NCBI GenBank assembly: GCA_029254375.1
Contig: JAQWXR010000021.1
Span: 1-64,000, forward strand
Reading direction: 5' to 3'
DNA from: Schleiferiaceae bacterium
GTDB lineage: Bacteria; Bacteroidota; Bacteroidia; Flavobacteriales; Schleiferiaceae
Length of the DNA stretch: 64,000 bases
The notes beneath the pieces were generated by a model. It saw nothing but the letters and a program-made list of their open reading frames with translations, had not been told where the DNA came from and searched no databases. The position numbers and the translations under genes were made by a program. Shown piece by piece: positions 8,498 to 17,802 of the stretch; positions within the stretch are counted from its first letter, which is position 1; each line of letters starts with the position of its first letter.

Positions 8498-9775
8498 TCA
8501 GAGTGTATCCCATCGCTGTGAGTCTAGCCTCAAGAAGACAAAAAGCATGAGCGTAAAGGCCCAAAGAGAAGAACCACCATAACTGAAGAAAGGAAGTGGA
8601 ATGCCGATGACCGGGACCAGACCCAGAGTCATTCCTATGTTCACAAGAAAATGGATGAGCAAGATGGAGGCAATGCCGAAGCCATAAATTCGGGAAAAAG
8701 ATTCCTTTTGGCGCTCGGCGAGATAGAGTATGCGTGCAATCAGCCCGGCAAAGGCCAAAAGCACCGCGATAGAGCCAATAAATCCCCACTCCTCGCCCAC
8801 GGTGCAAAAGATATAATCGGTAGTCTGGGCTGGGACAAAATTCAATCGAGTTTGGGTGCCCTGCATGTACCCCTTGCCAATGAATCCACCTGAGCCAATG
8901 GCAATGAGTGACTGTGCAGTTTGATACCCAGCGGCACTTGGTTGTTCCACTTGCCCGAGGAGTAATTGAACGCGTAACTTTTGATGTGGCTGCATCACGG
9001 AATTAAATACCGTATTCACCATGAGGCCCCAGACAATGGCCAAGACCCCGAACCAAATGGCTGGGTGCCGAACGATTGTTCTTAGTGTAAGTCGGCGCTG
9101 TAGCCGATCAAATCCAAGACCAATGAGGCTTCCTAAGACAATGATAATGAGTACGGTATTAGAAGAAAAAGCTAGGGCTATCACCGAAATCACCATGGCG
9201 CCGAGTCCTAAGAAAATGAAATAGCCGGGTAGGCCCTCCCGATAAAAAACGAGCATGAATCCCAAAAAGACAATTGCGGAGCCTGTGTCCGGCTGAAGCA
9301 AAATCAGGGCCATCGGTAGAAAGGCAAAAAGGGCTGGAGTCCATCGCGATCGCCATTGTCTGAGGTCAACTCCGCGCTGAGAGAGCAAACGCGCAATCAC
9401 CATGGCGGCACCCATTTTGGCAAATTCCGAAGGTTGTAAACCAAAGCCGCCAATCTGCAGCCAACTCTTATTTCCCCCGACTTCTTTTCCCACGGCAAGG
9501 ACAGCAAGGAGCAAGAGTAACGTGGCGATATAAATTGGAAAGGTTAGCGCTTCGTATAGCCGAGCGTCACTGAGTAAGACAATCAGAATAATGAGTGCAC
9601 TCATGCCAATGAAACTGAGCTGACGACCCGCTTCATTGTTCCAATCCCAGCCATAACCGTCGATCACCGGGTTCACCGTGGCATAGATGTTCATCCAGCC
9701 AAAAAGGACAAGAAAGAGGAAAAGTCCAACGGTCAATCCATCGAGTTTGCCAAACCAACCGTTTTGTCGTTGCAT
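8498..9775 (-). CDS. rodA: Rod-shape peptidoglycan glycosyltransferase RodA
   Basis: 425 residues of the SEDS (FtsW/RodA/SpoVE) family, the glycosyltransferases that polymerise lipid II during cell elongation. About ten membrane segments are visible. Signature pieces include GGNKSWLQIGGFGLQPSEFAK, LLQPDTGSA with the conserved Asp, GYQTAQSLIAIGSGGFIGKG, and the late IPLPFFSYGGSS. It shares one base with the upstream mrdA stop (TAATG on the minus strand), as expected for a RodA-PBP2 pair acting as one complex. It is the last gene of the purH-mre-mrdA-rodA operon and ends at the shared terminator. Confidence 0.95.
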   Translation of the reverse strand: MQRQNGWFGKLDGLTVGLFLFLVLFGWMNIYATVNPVIDGYGWDWNNEAGRQLSFIGMSALIILIVLLSDARLYEALTFPIYIATLLLLLAVLAVGKEVGGNKSWLQIGGFGLQPSEFAKMGAAMVIARLLSQRGVDLRQWRSRWTPALFAFLPMALILLQPDTGSAIVFLGFMLVFYREGLPGYFIFLGLGAMVISVIALAFSSNTVLIIIVLGSLIGLGFDRLQRRLTLRTIVRHPAIWFGVLAIVWGLMVNTVFNSVMQPHQKLRVQLLLGQVEQPSAAGYQTAQSLIAIGSGGFIGKGYMQGTQTRLNFVPAQTTDYIFCTVGEEWGFIGSIAVLLAFAGLIARILYLAERQKESFSRIYGFGIASILLIHFLVNIGMTLGLVPVIGIPLPFFSYGGSSLWAFTLMLFVFLRLDSQRWDTL

Positions 9776-11610
9776 TAGTAGGGGGGGAGTTCGGTTTTTA
9801 CACTCTGCACGCGGTATTCACCTTTCAAACTGCCTTCGACCATGCTTTGCTCCAGTATCGGGCGTGAAATATCGCCATGGATGTACTTTTCCATCATCAA
9901 ACTCGCGATGGGTGCGGCCCATCGGGATCCCCAGTAGCCATTTTCAACAATGATTGCGAGGGCAATTTTAGGATCTTCCACGGGCGCAAAGGCCATAAAG
10001 ATGGAGTGGTCCTGGCCATGAGGGTTTTCGGCCGTGCCGGTTTTTCCTGCCATGGATAGCCCTTCGAGACGCGAGGCACGGGCGGTGCCATTTTCAAATA
10101 CATCCGCCATGCCTTGAATTATGATATCGAAATGTTCCGGGTCAATGGTGGTCATGTGTTTGAATTGGAAGATTTCTGGATCCACAGGTTTCGTGCCAAT
10201 TTGACGAACCACGTGCGGAGTAAACCAGTAGCCTCGATTCGCCATGGCCGCGGCGACATTCGCAAGCTGAATGGGAGTGGTCACTAATTCCCCTTGACCA
10301 ATAGCCAAAGAGATTACGGTAGGAGATTTCCACCGATCGCTGCGATATACTCTGTTGTAATAGGCTCCGTCAGGCACAAATCCTCTTCGACCAGTAGGTA
10401 GATCGACCCCAAGGAATTCCCCTAAGCCAAAACTATTTACATGCTTATGCCAGGCGTCAATCCCTTGGCTTGCAGTGGGATACTTGTCCAAGGTTTTCTT
10501 GAGAATTTGGCAATGATAATTATTGCAGGACTTTGAGATAGACCCGCGTAAATCGAGCGTGCCTGCTTTGCAATGGCAACCAACATGTAGGCGTCCAAAG
10601 TGGTACCCGTCCACACAGCTGTACTGAGTAGAGGGGCTAACCACGCCCTCTTGCAAGGCGATTAATGCGTTGATCACTTTGAATGGGGAGCCCGGGGGGT
10701 ATTCTGCTAGAATGCCACGATCGTAAAGTGGCTTATTGATAGAATCATTGTAGAGTCGCGAGTAGTTCCGAGAACGGTAGCGACCCACTAGGGCATTTGG
10801 GTCATAATTTGGAGCAGTCACTAAGGCCAATATTTCTCCCGTATTTGGTTCTATGGCGACGATGGATCCACGCTTGCCCGACATGAGTAATTCCCCATAG
10901 GCTTGCAAGGTCGCATCTAAGGTCAAGGTCAGGTTCTCGCCTGAAGTGGGTTTTTGATCATACTTGCCATTTTGCAACGGTCCCACGTCTCTGTTGAGAT
11001 TGTCCACCGTGATGTATCTCCGTCCCGCTTGGCCTCGAAGGGACTCTTCGTAACTCGCTTCAATTCCTGAAATTCCGATGTAGTCACCTAATTCGTATTC
11101 AGGCTTTCGACTTAATAAGTAGTCATTCACTTCGGAAACATATCCCAGGACATTTCCACCCGTGGGGGTGATGTACTTTCGAAGGATACGGCGACGTAGG
11201 TTTATCCCTGGATAGAAGGAAATTTCCTCTTGAATACGTGCATAATCATTGGCCGTAAGACCCCGTAAAATAGGACTGGGCCTAAAAGGGGAATACACTT
11301 TGGCTTTGCGCAGCGCACGCTGAAGTCGTTCAAGTTCCTCGCCGAGAAGCTGGGCGAGTTTGAGGGTGTCGACATTACGCATCAATCGGGGTGTCGCCTC
11401 GATGTCATAGGCGATTTGATTGGAGGCCATGACTTGACCATTTCGATCCAACATGACCCCTCTCGGGGCAAAGACCTTTTCTATTCGCTGCGCGTTATTG
11501 GCCGCGTTTAATGTGTAACGCTCATCAATCAATTGGATGTAGAAGAGCCGAGCAATAAAGATGCTCGTCGCACCAAAAAGCAGGAAAAAGAACAACGAGG
11601 TACGCTTCAT
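9775..11610 (-). CDS. mrdA: Penicillin-binding protein 2, elongasome transpeptidase
   Basis: 611 residues. One N-terminal membrane anchor (SLFFFLLFGATSIFIARLF) is followed by the class B PBP dimerisation region with APRGVMLDRNG. The transpeptidase domain carries the three active-site motifs: SPFK with nucleophile Ser308 and Lys311, SCN at 361-363, and KTG at 523-525. It cross-links peptidoglycan during side-wall growth with RodA, and beta-lactams acylate the serine. The start overlaps the mreD stop by four bases. Order and overlaps fit the standard elongasome operon. Confidence 0.95.
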   Translation of the reverse strand: MKRTSLFFFLLFGATSIFIARLFYIQLIDERYTLNAANNAQRIEKVFAPRGVMLDRNGQVMASNQIAYDIEATPRLMRNVDTLKLAQLLGEELERLQRALRKAKVYSPFRPSPILRGLTANDYARIQEEISFYPGINLRRRILRKYITPTGGNVLGYVSEVNDYLLSRKPEYELGDYIGISGIEASYEESLRGQAGRRYITVDNLNRDVGPLQNGKYDQKPTSGENLTLTLDATLQAYGELLMSGKRGSIVAIEPNTGEILALVTAPNYDPNALVGRYRSRNYSRLYNDSINKPLYDRGILAEYPPGSPFKVINALIALQEGVVSPSTQYSCVDGYHFGRLHVGCHCKAGTLDLRGSISKSCNNYHCQILKKTLDKYPTASQGIDAWHKHVNSFGLGEFLGVDLPTGRRGFVPDGAYYNRVYRSDRWKSPTVISLAIGQGELVTTPIQLANVAAAMANRGYWFTPHVVRQIGTKPVDPEIFQFKHMTTIDPEHFDIIIQGMADVFENGTARASRLEGLSMAGKTGTAENPHGQDHSIFMAFAPVEDPKIALAIIVENGYWGSRWAAPIASLMMEKYIHGDISRPILEQSMVEGSLKGEYRVQSVKTELPPY

Positions 11611-12116
11611 CGTGGTCCATTGGGTTTAATGAATGCTCCAGCGATGAACATCAACACCGTGCTGCTTCCCGCAGAAAGGACGCTGCGCCAGAGGTAAGCC
11701 CAAAAGTGATACAAGCCGTGGGCATCCACGGCAAATAGATAGCCGTGATGCAGCGCCGCCGCCATTCCGGTATAAATGAGCCACTTTCCTGCCCCCATGT
11801 CCCCCATGGTAAAACCTAAATCTTCTTCCGATGCTCGTGGGAGTACTGAGGCGAGCAATTGAGGGCGAAAAAAACCAATCAAGCTCGTGGCCATAAGATG
11901 CATACCACCACTATGCATTTGGAAATCCATCCATGCCCCAAGCAGAGCTCCCGCAAGTAACAAAGTCATTCGACTCCAGCTTGCGGGTGCGAGAAGCAGG
12001 GCGAGGAGATAGAGATAGGGATTTAAATAGCCATATACCTGAACTTGGCTAAGGACAAAGCTCTGAAATAGCACTAGGATAAGGGTCCAGATGGCCCATG
12101 ATTGCCAATGTCTCAT
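11607..12116 (-). CDS. mreD: Rod-shape membrane protein MreD
   Basis: 169 residues, almost entirely hydrophobic with five or six membrane segments, as in MreD. The sequence is poorly conserved, so the call leans on size, topology, the segment QVQVYGYLNPYLYLLALLLAP (the pattern in many Bacteroidota MreD proteins has the same NPY), and position between mreC and mrdA, overlapping each by four bases. MreD is an integral part of the elongasome linking MreC with the synthases. Confidence 0.88.
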   Translation of the reverse strand: MRHWQSWAIWTLILVLFQSFVLSQVQVYGYLNPYLYLLALLLAPASWSRMTLLLAGALLGAWMDFQMHSGGMHLMATSLIGFFRPQLLASVLPRASEEDLGFTMGDMGAGKWLIYTGMAAALHHGYLFAVDAHGLYHFWAYLWRSVLSAGSSTVLMFIAGAFIKPNGPR

Positions 12117-12910
12117 GGGGCAAGTAAGGATTGTTGTTCATCCATGAGGGTGTTTTTGACCACATAGGCGGCTTGCTGCCGGCTAACACCGCCCCACATT
12201 TTTAATGTCGCAGATTGGGTATACGAAGAGGAGTCTGATTCCACGGCAATGACCCAACCAATGGGCCAGCCTTCGGGAAAAATTGCCGATCGGGCATCGG
12301 TGACCACGGTGTCCCCTATTTGCATCTGCGCATCCAGTGGAATATCCTCGAATTCAAGTTCATTAGCCGCTCCGCCATGCCATACCACCGTTCCAAAATG
12401 GCCTGATCGCATGGTTACACCAGAAATACGTGATTCACTGTGGAGTAGAGAAATGATTTTGGCAAAATGCGGACTGGCTTGGCTCACAACCCCGAGGACC
12501 CCCTCTGAAGACAAAACGCCCTGGCCCACGGCAATCCCATCCTTACTGCCTCGATTCAGGATGAGCACATTGTTCAATAATTGAGAAGTGGAATAAATCA
12601 CTTCCGCAGAAAGCCATTCAAATTGATTGCTATCCACAGCATTCAGCGAGCGGATGCCGGGTTGACTAAGTAGCTGGCGTAGGCGCGTATTTTCTTTTTG
12701 AAGGCTTTGATTGCTTTCAGCTAGGTTAAAATAACCCTTCCAGTTATCCCTCGTGGCATTCCACTTCGCTTGATTCTCAAGCACACTAGACCAATACATG
12801 GACGTATGCATGGGTGAATCGCGGTAGGTCAATGCCAAACCACCAAACTGGAAGGTTAGCAGAAGGAGAATGAGGCGGTAGCGCAAGATGAAGCGCAGGA
12901 CGTTCCGCAT
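12113..12910 (-). CDS. mreC: Rod-shape protein MreC
   Basis: 265 residues: an N-terminal membrane segment (YRLILLLLTFQFGGLAL), a coiled-coil stretch at about residues 55-80 (NLAESNQSLQKENTRLRQLL), and the beta-rich MreC domain with NRGSKDGIAVGQGVLSSEGVLGVV, a close match to the family signature. In the family it forms periplasmic filaments that activate PBP2. It begins four bases after mreB and overlaps mreD by four bases. Confidence 0.93.
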   Translation of the reverse strand: MRNVLRFILRYRLILLLLTFQFGGLALTYRDSPMHTSMYWSSVLENQAKWNATRDNWKGYFNLAESNQSLQKENTRLRQLLSQPGIRSLNAVDSNQFEWLSAEVIYSTSQLLNNVLILNRGSKDGIAVGQGVLSSEGVLGVVSQASPHFAKIISLLHSESRISGVTMRSGHFGTVVWHGGAANELEFEDIPLDAQMQIGDTVVTDARSAIFPEGWPIGWVIAVESDSSSYTQSATLKMWGGVSRQQAAYVVKNTLMDEQQSLLAP

Positions 12911-12914
12911 GGGA

Positions 12915-13943
12915 TTATCGCATCAAAAGGGTCCGGTATTTCTCCAGATTCTTCAACGCAATGCCTGTTCCCCGCACCACGGCTCGGAGCGGATCTTCGG
13001 CCACGTATACAGGAAGATCTGTTTTGGCTGAAATACGTTGATCAAGTCCGCGCAGCATGGAGCCACCTCCTGCCATATAAATCCCAGAATTGTAAATATC
13101 GGCAGAAAGCTCTGGTGGAGTCATAGAAAGGGCTTCCATGACAGCATCTTCAATGCGAGTTAAGGATTTATCCAAAGCCCGTGCAATCTCCTTATAAGTA
13201 ATCTCTACTTGCTTGGGCTTCCCTGTAATTAGATCTCGACCTTGAACACTCATGTTATCAGGGGGAGAACTCAAGTTCTCGATGGCTGATCCAACGGTGA
13301 TTTTTATGGCTTCTGCCGTGCGTTCCCCAACGAACAGGTTGTGTTGAGATCGCATGAAGTAGGCAATGTCATTCGTGAAGACATCACCAGCTACCTTGAT
13401 ACTCTTGTCACATACAATTCCGCCTAAGGCCATGACGGCAATTTCCGTCGTGCCACCGCCAATGTCAATGATCATATTGCCTTTAGGCTCAAGAACATCA
13501 ACACCAATTCCAATAGCTGCAGCCATGGGTTCATGGATGAGGTAAATGCCTTTGGCGTTGGCATGCTCGGCGCTGTCGCGTACGGCGCGCTTTTCTACTT
13601 CGGTGATTCCAGAAGGAATACAAATGACCATTCGAAGAGAAGGCGTGAGCCATTTGTTCTTAAGCACCGGGATGCTTTTAATCATCTCGCGAATCATGTG
13701 CTCCGAAGCAACAAAGTCAGCAATGACGCCATCCTTTAGAGGGCGCACGGTGCGAATGTTTTCGTGGGTTTTGCCATGCATTTGCATAGCTTCATGGCCA
13801 ATAGCCAAAATAGCTCCTGTAGTTCGATCCATGGCAACGATGGAAGGAGCATCAACGACCACTTTGTCATTGTGAATAATCAGCGTGTTGGCTGTTCCTA
13901 GGTCAATCGCGATGTCGTAAGTCAAAAAATCAAACAGTCCCAT
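12915..13943 (-). CDS. mreB: Actin-like rod-shape protein MreB
   Basis: 342 residues, the usual size. Actin-fold nucleotide motifs are complete: phosphate-1 IDLGTANT near residues 12-19, phosphate-2 IDIGGGTTEIAV, and the adenosine motif MAGGGSMLRGLD near the C-terminus. MreB polymerises under the inner membrane and guides the elongasome. It follows purH after 12 bases and precedes mreC after four, so purH and the shape genes are likely on one message. Confidence 0.97.
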   Translation of the reverse strand: MGLFDFLTYDIAIDLGTANTLIIHNDKVVVDAPSIVAMDRTTGAILAIGHEAMQMHGKTHENIRTVRPLKDGVIADFVASEHMIREMIKSIPVLKNKWLTPSLRMVICIPSGITEVEKRAVRDSAEHANAKGIYLIHEPMAAAIGIGVDVLEPKGNMIIDIGGGTTEIAVMALGGIVCDKSIKVAGDVFTNDIAYFMRSQHNLFVGERTAEAIKITVGSAIENLSSPPDNMSVQGRDLITGKPKQVEITYKEIARALDKSLTRIEDAVMEALSMTPPELSADIYNSGIYMAGGGSMLRGLDQRISAKTDLPVYVAEDPLRAVVRGTGIALKNLEKYRTLLMR

Positions 13944-13955
13944 GGGTTTCAGGTT

Positions 13956-15479
13956 TCAATGTTTAAAATGGCGAATTCCAGTCATCACCATCGTCATGTC
14001 CTTTGAATCACAGTACTCCGTGCTCAATTGGTCCTTGATGGATCCTCCTGGTTGAATAACTGCTCGAATGCCAGCTTCGTATGCAATTTCGACACAATCG
14101 GGGAAAGGAAAAAATGCATCGGAGGCCATAACAGCCCCTTCGAGTGAAATTCCAAAAGATTCGGCCTTCTGAATGGCCTGTTTCAGGGCATCGACGCGTG
14201 AGGTCTGACCCACACCACTAGAAATTAATCGGCGGTCTTTTGCAAGGACGATCGTGTTGCTCTTGCTGTGCTTGCAAACTGCCGAAGCAAATAGTAGGTC
14301 ATCTACTTCTTGGGCGGAAGGGCTGCGCTTCGTAGCGATGGTCAAATCACTTTCGTTATCGCGGTGGATGTCCCTGGCTTGAAGTAAGACCCCGTTCAAG
14401 GTCGAACGGACCATATATTGGGGCCATTCAGAAGGTTGGCTCTCCAAAATGATTCGGTTTTTTTTGCTCTTGAGGATTTCTAAGGCGGCGACACTGTACC
14501 GAGGAGCAATGATAACTTCAAAAAACAGGTCGTTCATTTTGAGGGCACTGTCCTCATCAACAGTTTCATTGCAGGCAATCACCCCGCCAAAAGCGGATAC
14601 AGGGTCTGTCTGGAGGGCTCTGTCCCAAGCTTGGCTCAAACTGTTTGCTGAGGCCATTCCACAGGCGTTATTGTGCTTGATGATAGCTACCGTAGGGGCT
14701 TCTTTGCCTTCAGCGCAGAAGAGCATCGCGGCGTCAATGTCGAGTAAATTGTTGTAGCTCAACTCTTTCCCATTGTGCTGGATAAAGAGTTCGTCCAAAT
14801 TTCCAATAAACCATGCGGACTGGTGTGGGTTTTCGCCATAACGAAGGGATTTCCGTGGCCCTGCGAGGTTCGGAAATGGTTTTAATTCGCCCGCAAACCA
14901 GGTGGCAATGGCAGAGTCATAGTGATTACTCACCTGAAAGCTGCGGCCAGCAAAGGCCTTGCGTTGGGCTAGACTGGTTTGGGCTCCTTGCGTATGAAGA
15001 ATATCCAAAACCTCTTGATACTCCCCGCGAGAGGAGACCATCCACACGTCATTGAAATTCTTCGCCCCTGCTCGGATTAAAGAGATTCCTCCGATGTCAA
15101 TCTTTTCAATGATTTCCGCTTCGCTCGCTCCCGAAGCGACCGTGTCTTCGAACGGATAGAGGTCAACAATGACCATATCAAAACTTGGGATATTGCGCTC
15201 CGCAACAGTCTTTTGATCCTCAATATTGGAGCGTCGCCACAAGATTCCTCCAAAAACATTGGGGTGGAGTGTCTTGACTCGGCCGTCTAAAATGCTGGGG
15301 AAGCCCGTCACCTCCTCAATAGCTGTGCATGACAAGCCTTGAGCTTCAATAAAAGTCTGAGTTCCTCCCGTAGAGTACAGGGACACTCCGTCCTTCTGCA
15401 GGGCATGAAGAATGGGCGCCAGTCCGTCTTTGTGAAAGACAGAAATGAGAGCAGAACGTATGGGAGTTAGAGCAGACAT
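13956..15479 (-). CDS. purH: Bifunctional AICAR transformylase / IMP cyclohydrolase
   Basis: 507 residues from ATG 15479; an upstream in-frame TTG at 15485 would add two residues. PurH catalyses the last two steps of IMP synthesis. The N-terminal MGS-like cyclohydrolase domain shows STGGT and GRVKTLHPNVFGGIL, and the C-terminal transformylase shows RYGENPHQ and KHNNACG, where many homologues have KHTNPCG. It is the promoter-proximal gene of the mre operon, tying purine synthesis and cell elongation to one transcript, an arrangement I believe is common in Bacteroidota. Confidence 0.96.
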   Translation of the reverse strand: MSALTPIRSALISVFHKDGLAPILHALQKDGVSLYSTGGTQTFIEAQGLSCTAIEEVTGFPSILDGRVKTLHPNVFGGILWRRSNIEDQKTVAERNIPSFDMVIVDLYPFEDTVASGASEAEIIEKIDIGGISLIRAGAKNFNDVWMVSSRGEYQEVLDILHTQGAQTSLAQRKAFAGRSFQVSNHYDSAIATWFAGELKPFPNLAGPRKSLRYGENPHQSAWFIGNLDELFIQHNGKELSYNNLLDIDAAMLFCAEGKEAPTVAIIKHNNACGMASANSLSQAWDRALQTDPVSAFGGVIACNETVDEDSALKMNDLFFEVIIAPRYSVAALEILKSKKNRIILESQPSEWPQYMVRSTLNGVLLQARDIHRDNESDLTIATKRSPSAQEVDDLLFASAVCKHSKSNTIVLAKDRRLISSGVGQTSRVDALKQAIQKAESFGISLEGAVMASDAFFPFPDCVEIAYEAGIRAVIQPGGSIKDQLSTEYCDSKDMTMVMTGIRHFKH

Positions 15480-15502
15480 GAACAATGAAAAATATCAAAA
15501 AA

Positions 15503-15510
15503 CAAAGGTA
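15503..15510 (-). promoter_or_regulatory. -7 promoter element for the purH-mre operon
   Basis: On the minus strand this reads TACCTTTG, a perfect TAnnTTTG box, 23 bases before the purH ATG. No TTG is found 17-23 bases upstream of it, so only the -7 half is supported. Confidence 0.5.
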
Positions 15511-15548
15511 GGGATTCCATGGCATGGACTTTGTAATTTTCAAGGCTC

Positions 15549-16799
15549 ATGCGCAAAATAACCGCTCTACTTTCTGAATCCTTCCGATTTGCTTGGATGG
15601 CACTGGTATCCAATAAATTACGCACGTTTTTAAGCTTGTTAGGAATCACTATTGGCATCTTCGCCATCATTGCCGTTTATGCCATTGTAGACAGTTTGGA
15701 ACGAAATATCCGTCAGTCTGTCGAAAGCCTTGGAAGCGACGTGGTTTATGTGCAAAAATGGCCCTGGGGTGGAGATGGTGGAGAATATGCCTGGTGGAAG
15801 TACTTCCAACGACCCGAAGTGGGCATTACGGACTTTAAACGCCTGATGGCCAAAAATCTGCGAACCGCTGAGTCCTTGACGTACATCGTGGGGTCATCAG
15901 AAACCCTTAAAATGGGAAATTCTAGCGTGGAGCGGGTAGAAATAAACGGGGTCACTTTCAATTATGGAGCGCTGAATAGCCTGGATATTGCTGAGGGACG
16001 TTATTTCACAGAAAGTGAGATGAATTCGGCGCGCAATGTGATAATTCTTGGGGCGGATGTAGCGGACGGATTATTCCCGAGCGGAAAAGCATTGGGAGAG
16101 TCGGTGCAGACCTTCGGCCGTCGCTTCACAGTTATTGGAATTTTACCCAAAGAAGGGGCCAATATCATCGGCCAAAGTCATGATAGTAAAGCTATGATTC
16201 CTGCCACACTATTCACCTTCCTCAAGGGGGATGAATTTGGCGGTTCCGCGATTCAAGCGAAGGTAAAACAAGGATTCAGCACCCTAGAACTAAAAGAAGA
16301 ACTACGAATGCACATGCGCGCCATACGACGCCTTAAACCCATTTCTGACGATGATTTCACTTTGAATGAATCCTCCGTATTCTCTCAAGGTTTAGACACT
16401 ATGTTTGGAGCAATCGGAATCGCTGGAACAGTCATTGGCGGTTTTTCCATCTTGGTGGGCGGTTTTGGAATTGCCAATATTATGTTCGTCTCTGTCCGAG
16501 AGCGTACGGGCCAAATCGGAATTCAAAAGGCGCTCGGCGCAACCCGTAGTTTCATTCTCACTCAGTTTTTGGTTGAATCCACGTTGCTCTCCCTCGCGGG
16601 CGGCTTGGCCGGCTTAATCCTCGTAGCGGGCCTCATGATGATAGGCAGCGCGATTTCAGGTTTTGAATTGGCAATGAGTTCGAACAATGTGCTCACTGGA
16701 ATTCTCCTGTCTGCGGGGATTGGATTGCTTTCTGGTTTGGCGCCGGCATCCATGGCGGCACGATTAGATCCAGTCGAAGCAATTCGCTTCAATCAATAA
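15549..16799 (+). CDS. MacB-type ABC transporter permease
   Basis: 416 residues with MacB/FtsX architecture: one N-terminal membrane helix (FLSLLGITIGIFAIIAVYAI, about 29-48), a large periplasmic domain (about 50-280), then three C-terminal helices with the diagnostic SVRERTGQIGIQKALGA loop and a final ARLDPVEAIRFNQ. Such permeases work with an ATPase in mechanotransmission or export of peptides, lipids or drugs. No ATPase gene is adjacent, so the partner is encoded elsewhere. It diverges from purH with 69 bases between starts and converges on the GAF gene with only eight bases between stops. Confidence 0.9.
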   Translation: MRKITALLSESFRFAWMALVSNKLRTFLSLLGITIGIFAIIAVYAIVDSLERNIRQSVESLGSDVVYVQKWPWGGDGGEYAWWKYFQRPEVGITDFKRLMAKNLRTAESLTYIVGSSETLKMGNSSVERVEINGVTFNYGALNSLDIAEGRYFTESEMNSARNVIILGADVADGLFPSGKALGESVQTFGRRFTVIGILPKEGANIIGQSHDSKAMIPATLFTFLKGDEFGGSAIQAKVKQGFSTLELKEELRMHMRAIRRLKPISDDDFTLNESSVFSQGLDTMFGAIGIAGTVIGGFSILVGGFGIANIMFVSVRERTGQIGIQKALGATRSFILTQFLVESTLLSLAGGLAGLILVAGLMMIGSAISGFELAMSSNNVLTGILLSAGIGLLSGLAPASMAARLDPVEAIRFNQ

Positions 16800-16807
16800 G
16801 AACTCGT

Positions 16808-17230
16808 TTAAAGAGCAGAAGCCACTTCTTCGCACAGCTTTTCTAGCAAGGCTTGATCTTCTGGACCAAAGGCGTTCCGAACATGGCTATCAATATCTAG
16901 TTGACCAATGAGCTTCCCATTCTTGTAGATTGGTAGGACTATTTCTGATTTTGTTTCGATGGAACAGGCCAAATAATTGTCTTGGGCATGCACATCAGGG
17001 ACGACAAAAACCTCTCCACTTTCGGCCACTTGTCCGCAAATCCCTCGCCCATATGGTATTTGCGTGTGACTCGTTGTAGCACCCACATAGGCGCCGAGCT
17101 CCAAACTGCGGTCGTCGTCATTCATCCAGTAAAATCCCACCCAATTATAGTTTGGACATTCGGTCTGAAGACGGGCGCACAGGGCCAGGTGTTGCTCAAA
17201 TGAAGCGGCAATTTTTGTACGCAAATCCAT
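16808..17230 (-). CDS. GAF-domain free methionine-(R)-sulfoxide reductase-like protein
   Basis: 140 residues forming a single GAF domain of the YebR/fRMsr type, which reduces free methionine-(R)-sulfoxide. The family stretch QIPYGRGICGQVA, followed by VPDVHA and SEIVLPIYKNGKLIGQLDID, is well kept. Of the three cysteines discussed for E. coli YebR, Cys65 and Cys89 match the second and third (Cys94 and Cys118), while the position matching Cys84 is His55. The catalytic and one resolving cysteine are therefore present. It follows the DagK gene after 14 bases. Confidence 0.8.
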   Translation of the reverse strand: MDLRTKIAASFEQHLALCARLQTECPNYNWVGFYWMNDDDRSLELGAYVGATTSHTQIPYGRGICGQVAESGEVFVVPDVHAQDNYLACSIETKSEIVLPIYKNGKLIGQLDIDSHVRNAFGPEDQALLEKLCEEVASAL

Positions 17231-17244
17231 AATGGCTGAAACAA

Positions 17245-17631
17245 TTAATTGAAGAGGGTCCAGATTTTTGGGACGAACAATACGATGGCTATGGCCACTG
17301 CAAAAGCGGAAGCGATGAGCACTGAGCCGGCGGCCAAATCTTTAGTTCTCTTTATGGCAGGATGATCCTCTGGATGAACAAAATCGCACAAGGCTTCCAG
17401 CGCCGTATTCATTAACTCCAAACCCAAAATCAGCCCAAACAGACTAAATAAAATTATCCACTCAAAAAGGGAAACCTCCAAAAAATAAGCGATTAAACTC
17501 ACAATGATCATGGCCAAAAAGTGGATGCGCACGGTCAGTTCACTTTCCCAACTTAAGGCAATTCCATTGACTGCTTGTCGAAGGCGCATCAAACCATGTA
17601 AAAAGAGTTTTTGAATGGGTTGTCTCTCCAT
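17245..17631 (-). CDS. dgkA: Diacylglycerol/undecaprenol kinase, DagK family
   Basis: 128 residues of the small trimeric membrane kinase family. Three membrane segments are visible (about 37-52, 57-75, 100-120), with the catalytic signature ELMNTALEAL around the conserved Glu, and AIKRTKDLAAGSVL, which matches KxxKDxxAgaVl. Members phosphorylate diacylglycerol or undecaprenol; which applies cannot be told from the sequence, and undecaprenol kinase is plausible in a cell-envelope setting. The start codon lies four bases after a perfect -7 box. Confidence 0.9.
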   Translation of the reverse strand: MERQPIQKLFLHGLMRLRQAVNGIALSWESELTVRIHFLAMIIVSLIAYFLEVSLFEWIILFSLFGLILGLELMNTALEALCDFVHPEDHPAIKRTKDLAAGSVLIASAFAVAIAIVLFVPKIWTLFN

Positions 17632-17635
17632 GTTT

Positions 17636-17643
17636 CAAAGGTA
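17636..17643 (-). promoter_or_regulatory. -7 promoter element for dgkA, four bases before the start codon
   Basis: The minus strand reads TACCTTTG then AAAC and ATG. A Bacteroidota -7 box at this distance puts the transcript start at the A of the start codon, so the mRNA would be leaderless. No -33 TTG is found at the right distance. Confidence 0.5.
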
Positions 17644-17802
17644 GTAATGGGTGGCTGCACGACTCGCATTGCCGCCCTAAAAAGTTAGGATGAAGTGCCT
17701 TGAGTTATTTCCCCTTCTTTCGCAATCTCATTGGGAGTGTGCGTAAAAATAATCCAAGTCGGCGCTAATGAGAGTAACCTGAGAAAAAGAACTTTTAGGT
17801 AG

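Noticed and set aside
17644-17802. Possible small RNA or tRNA in the gap before the first T9SS cargo gene
   Set aside because: I find no cloverleaf, no strong hairpin with a T run and no open frame with a recognisable product.
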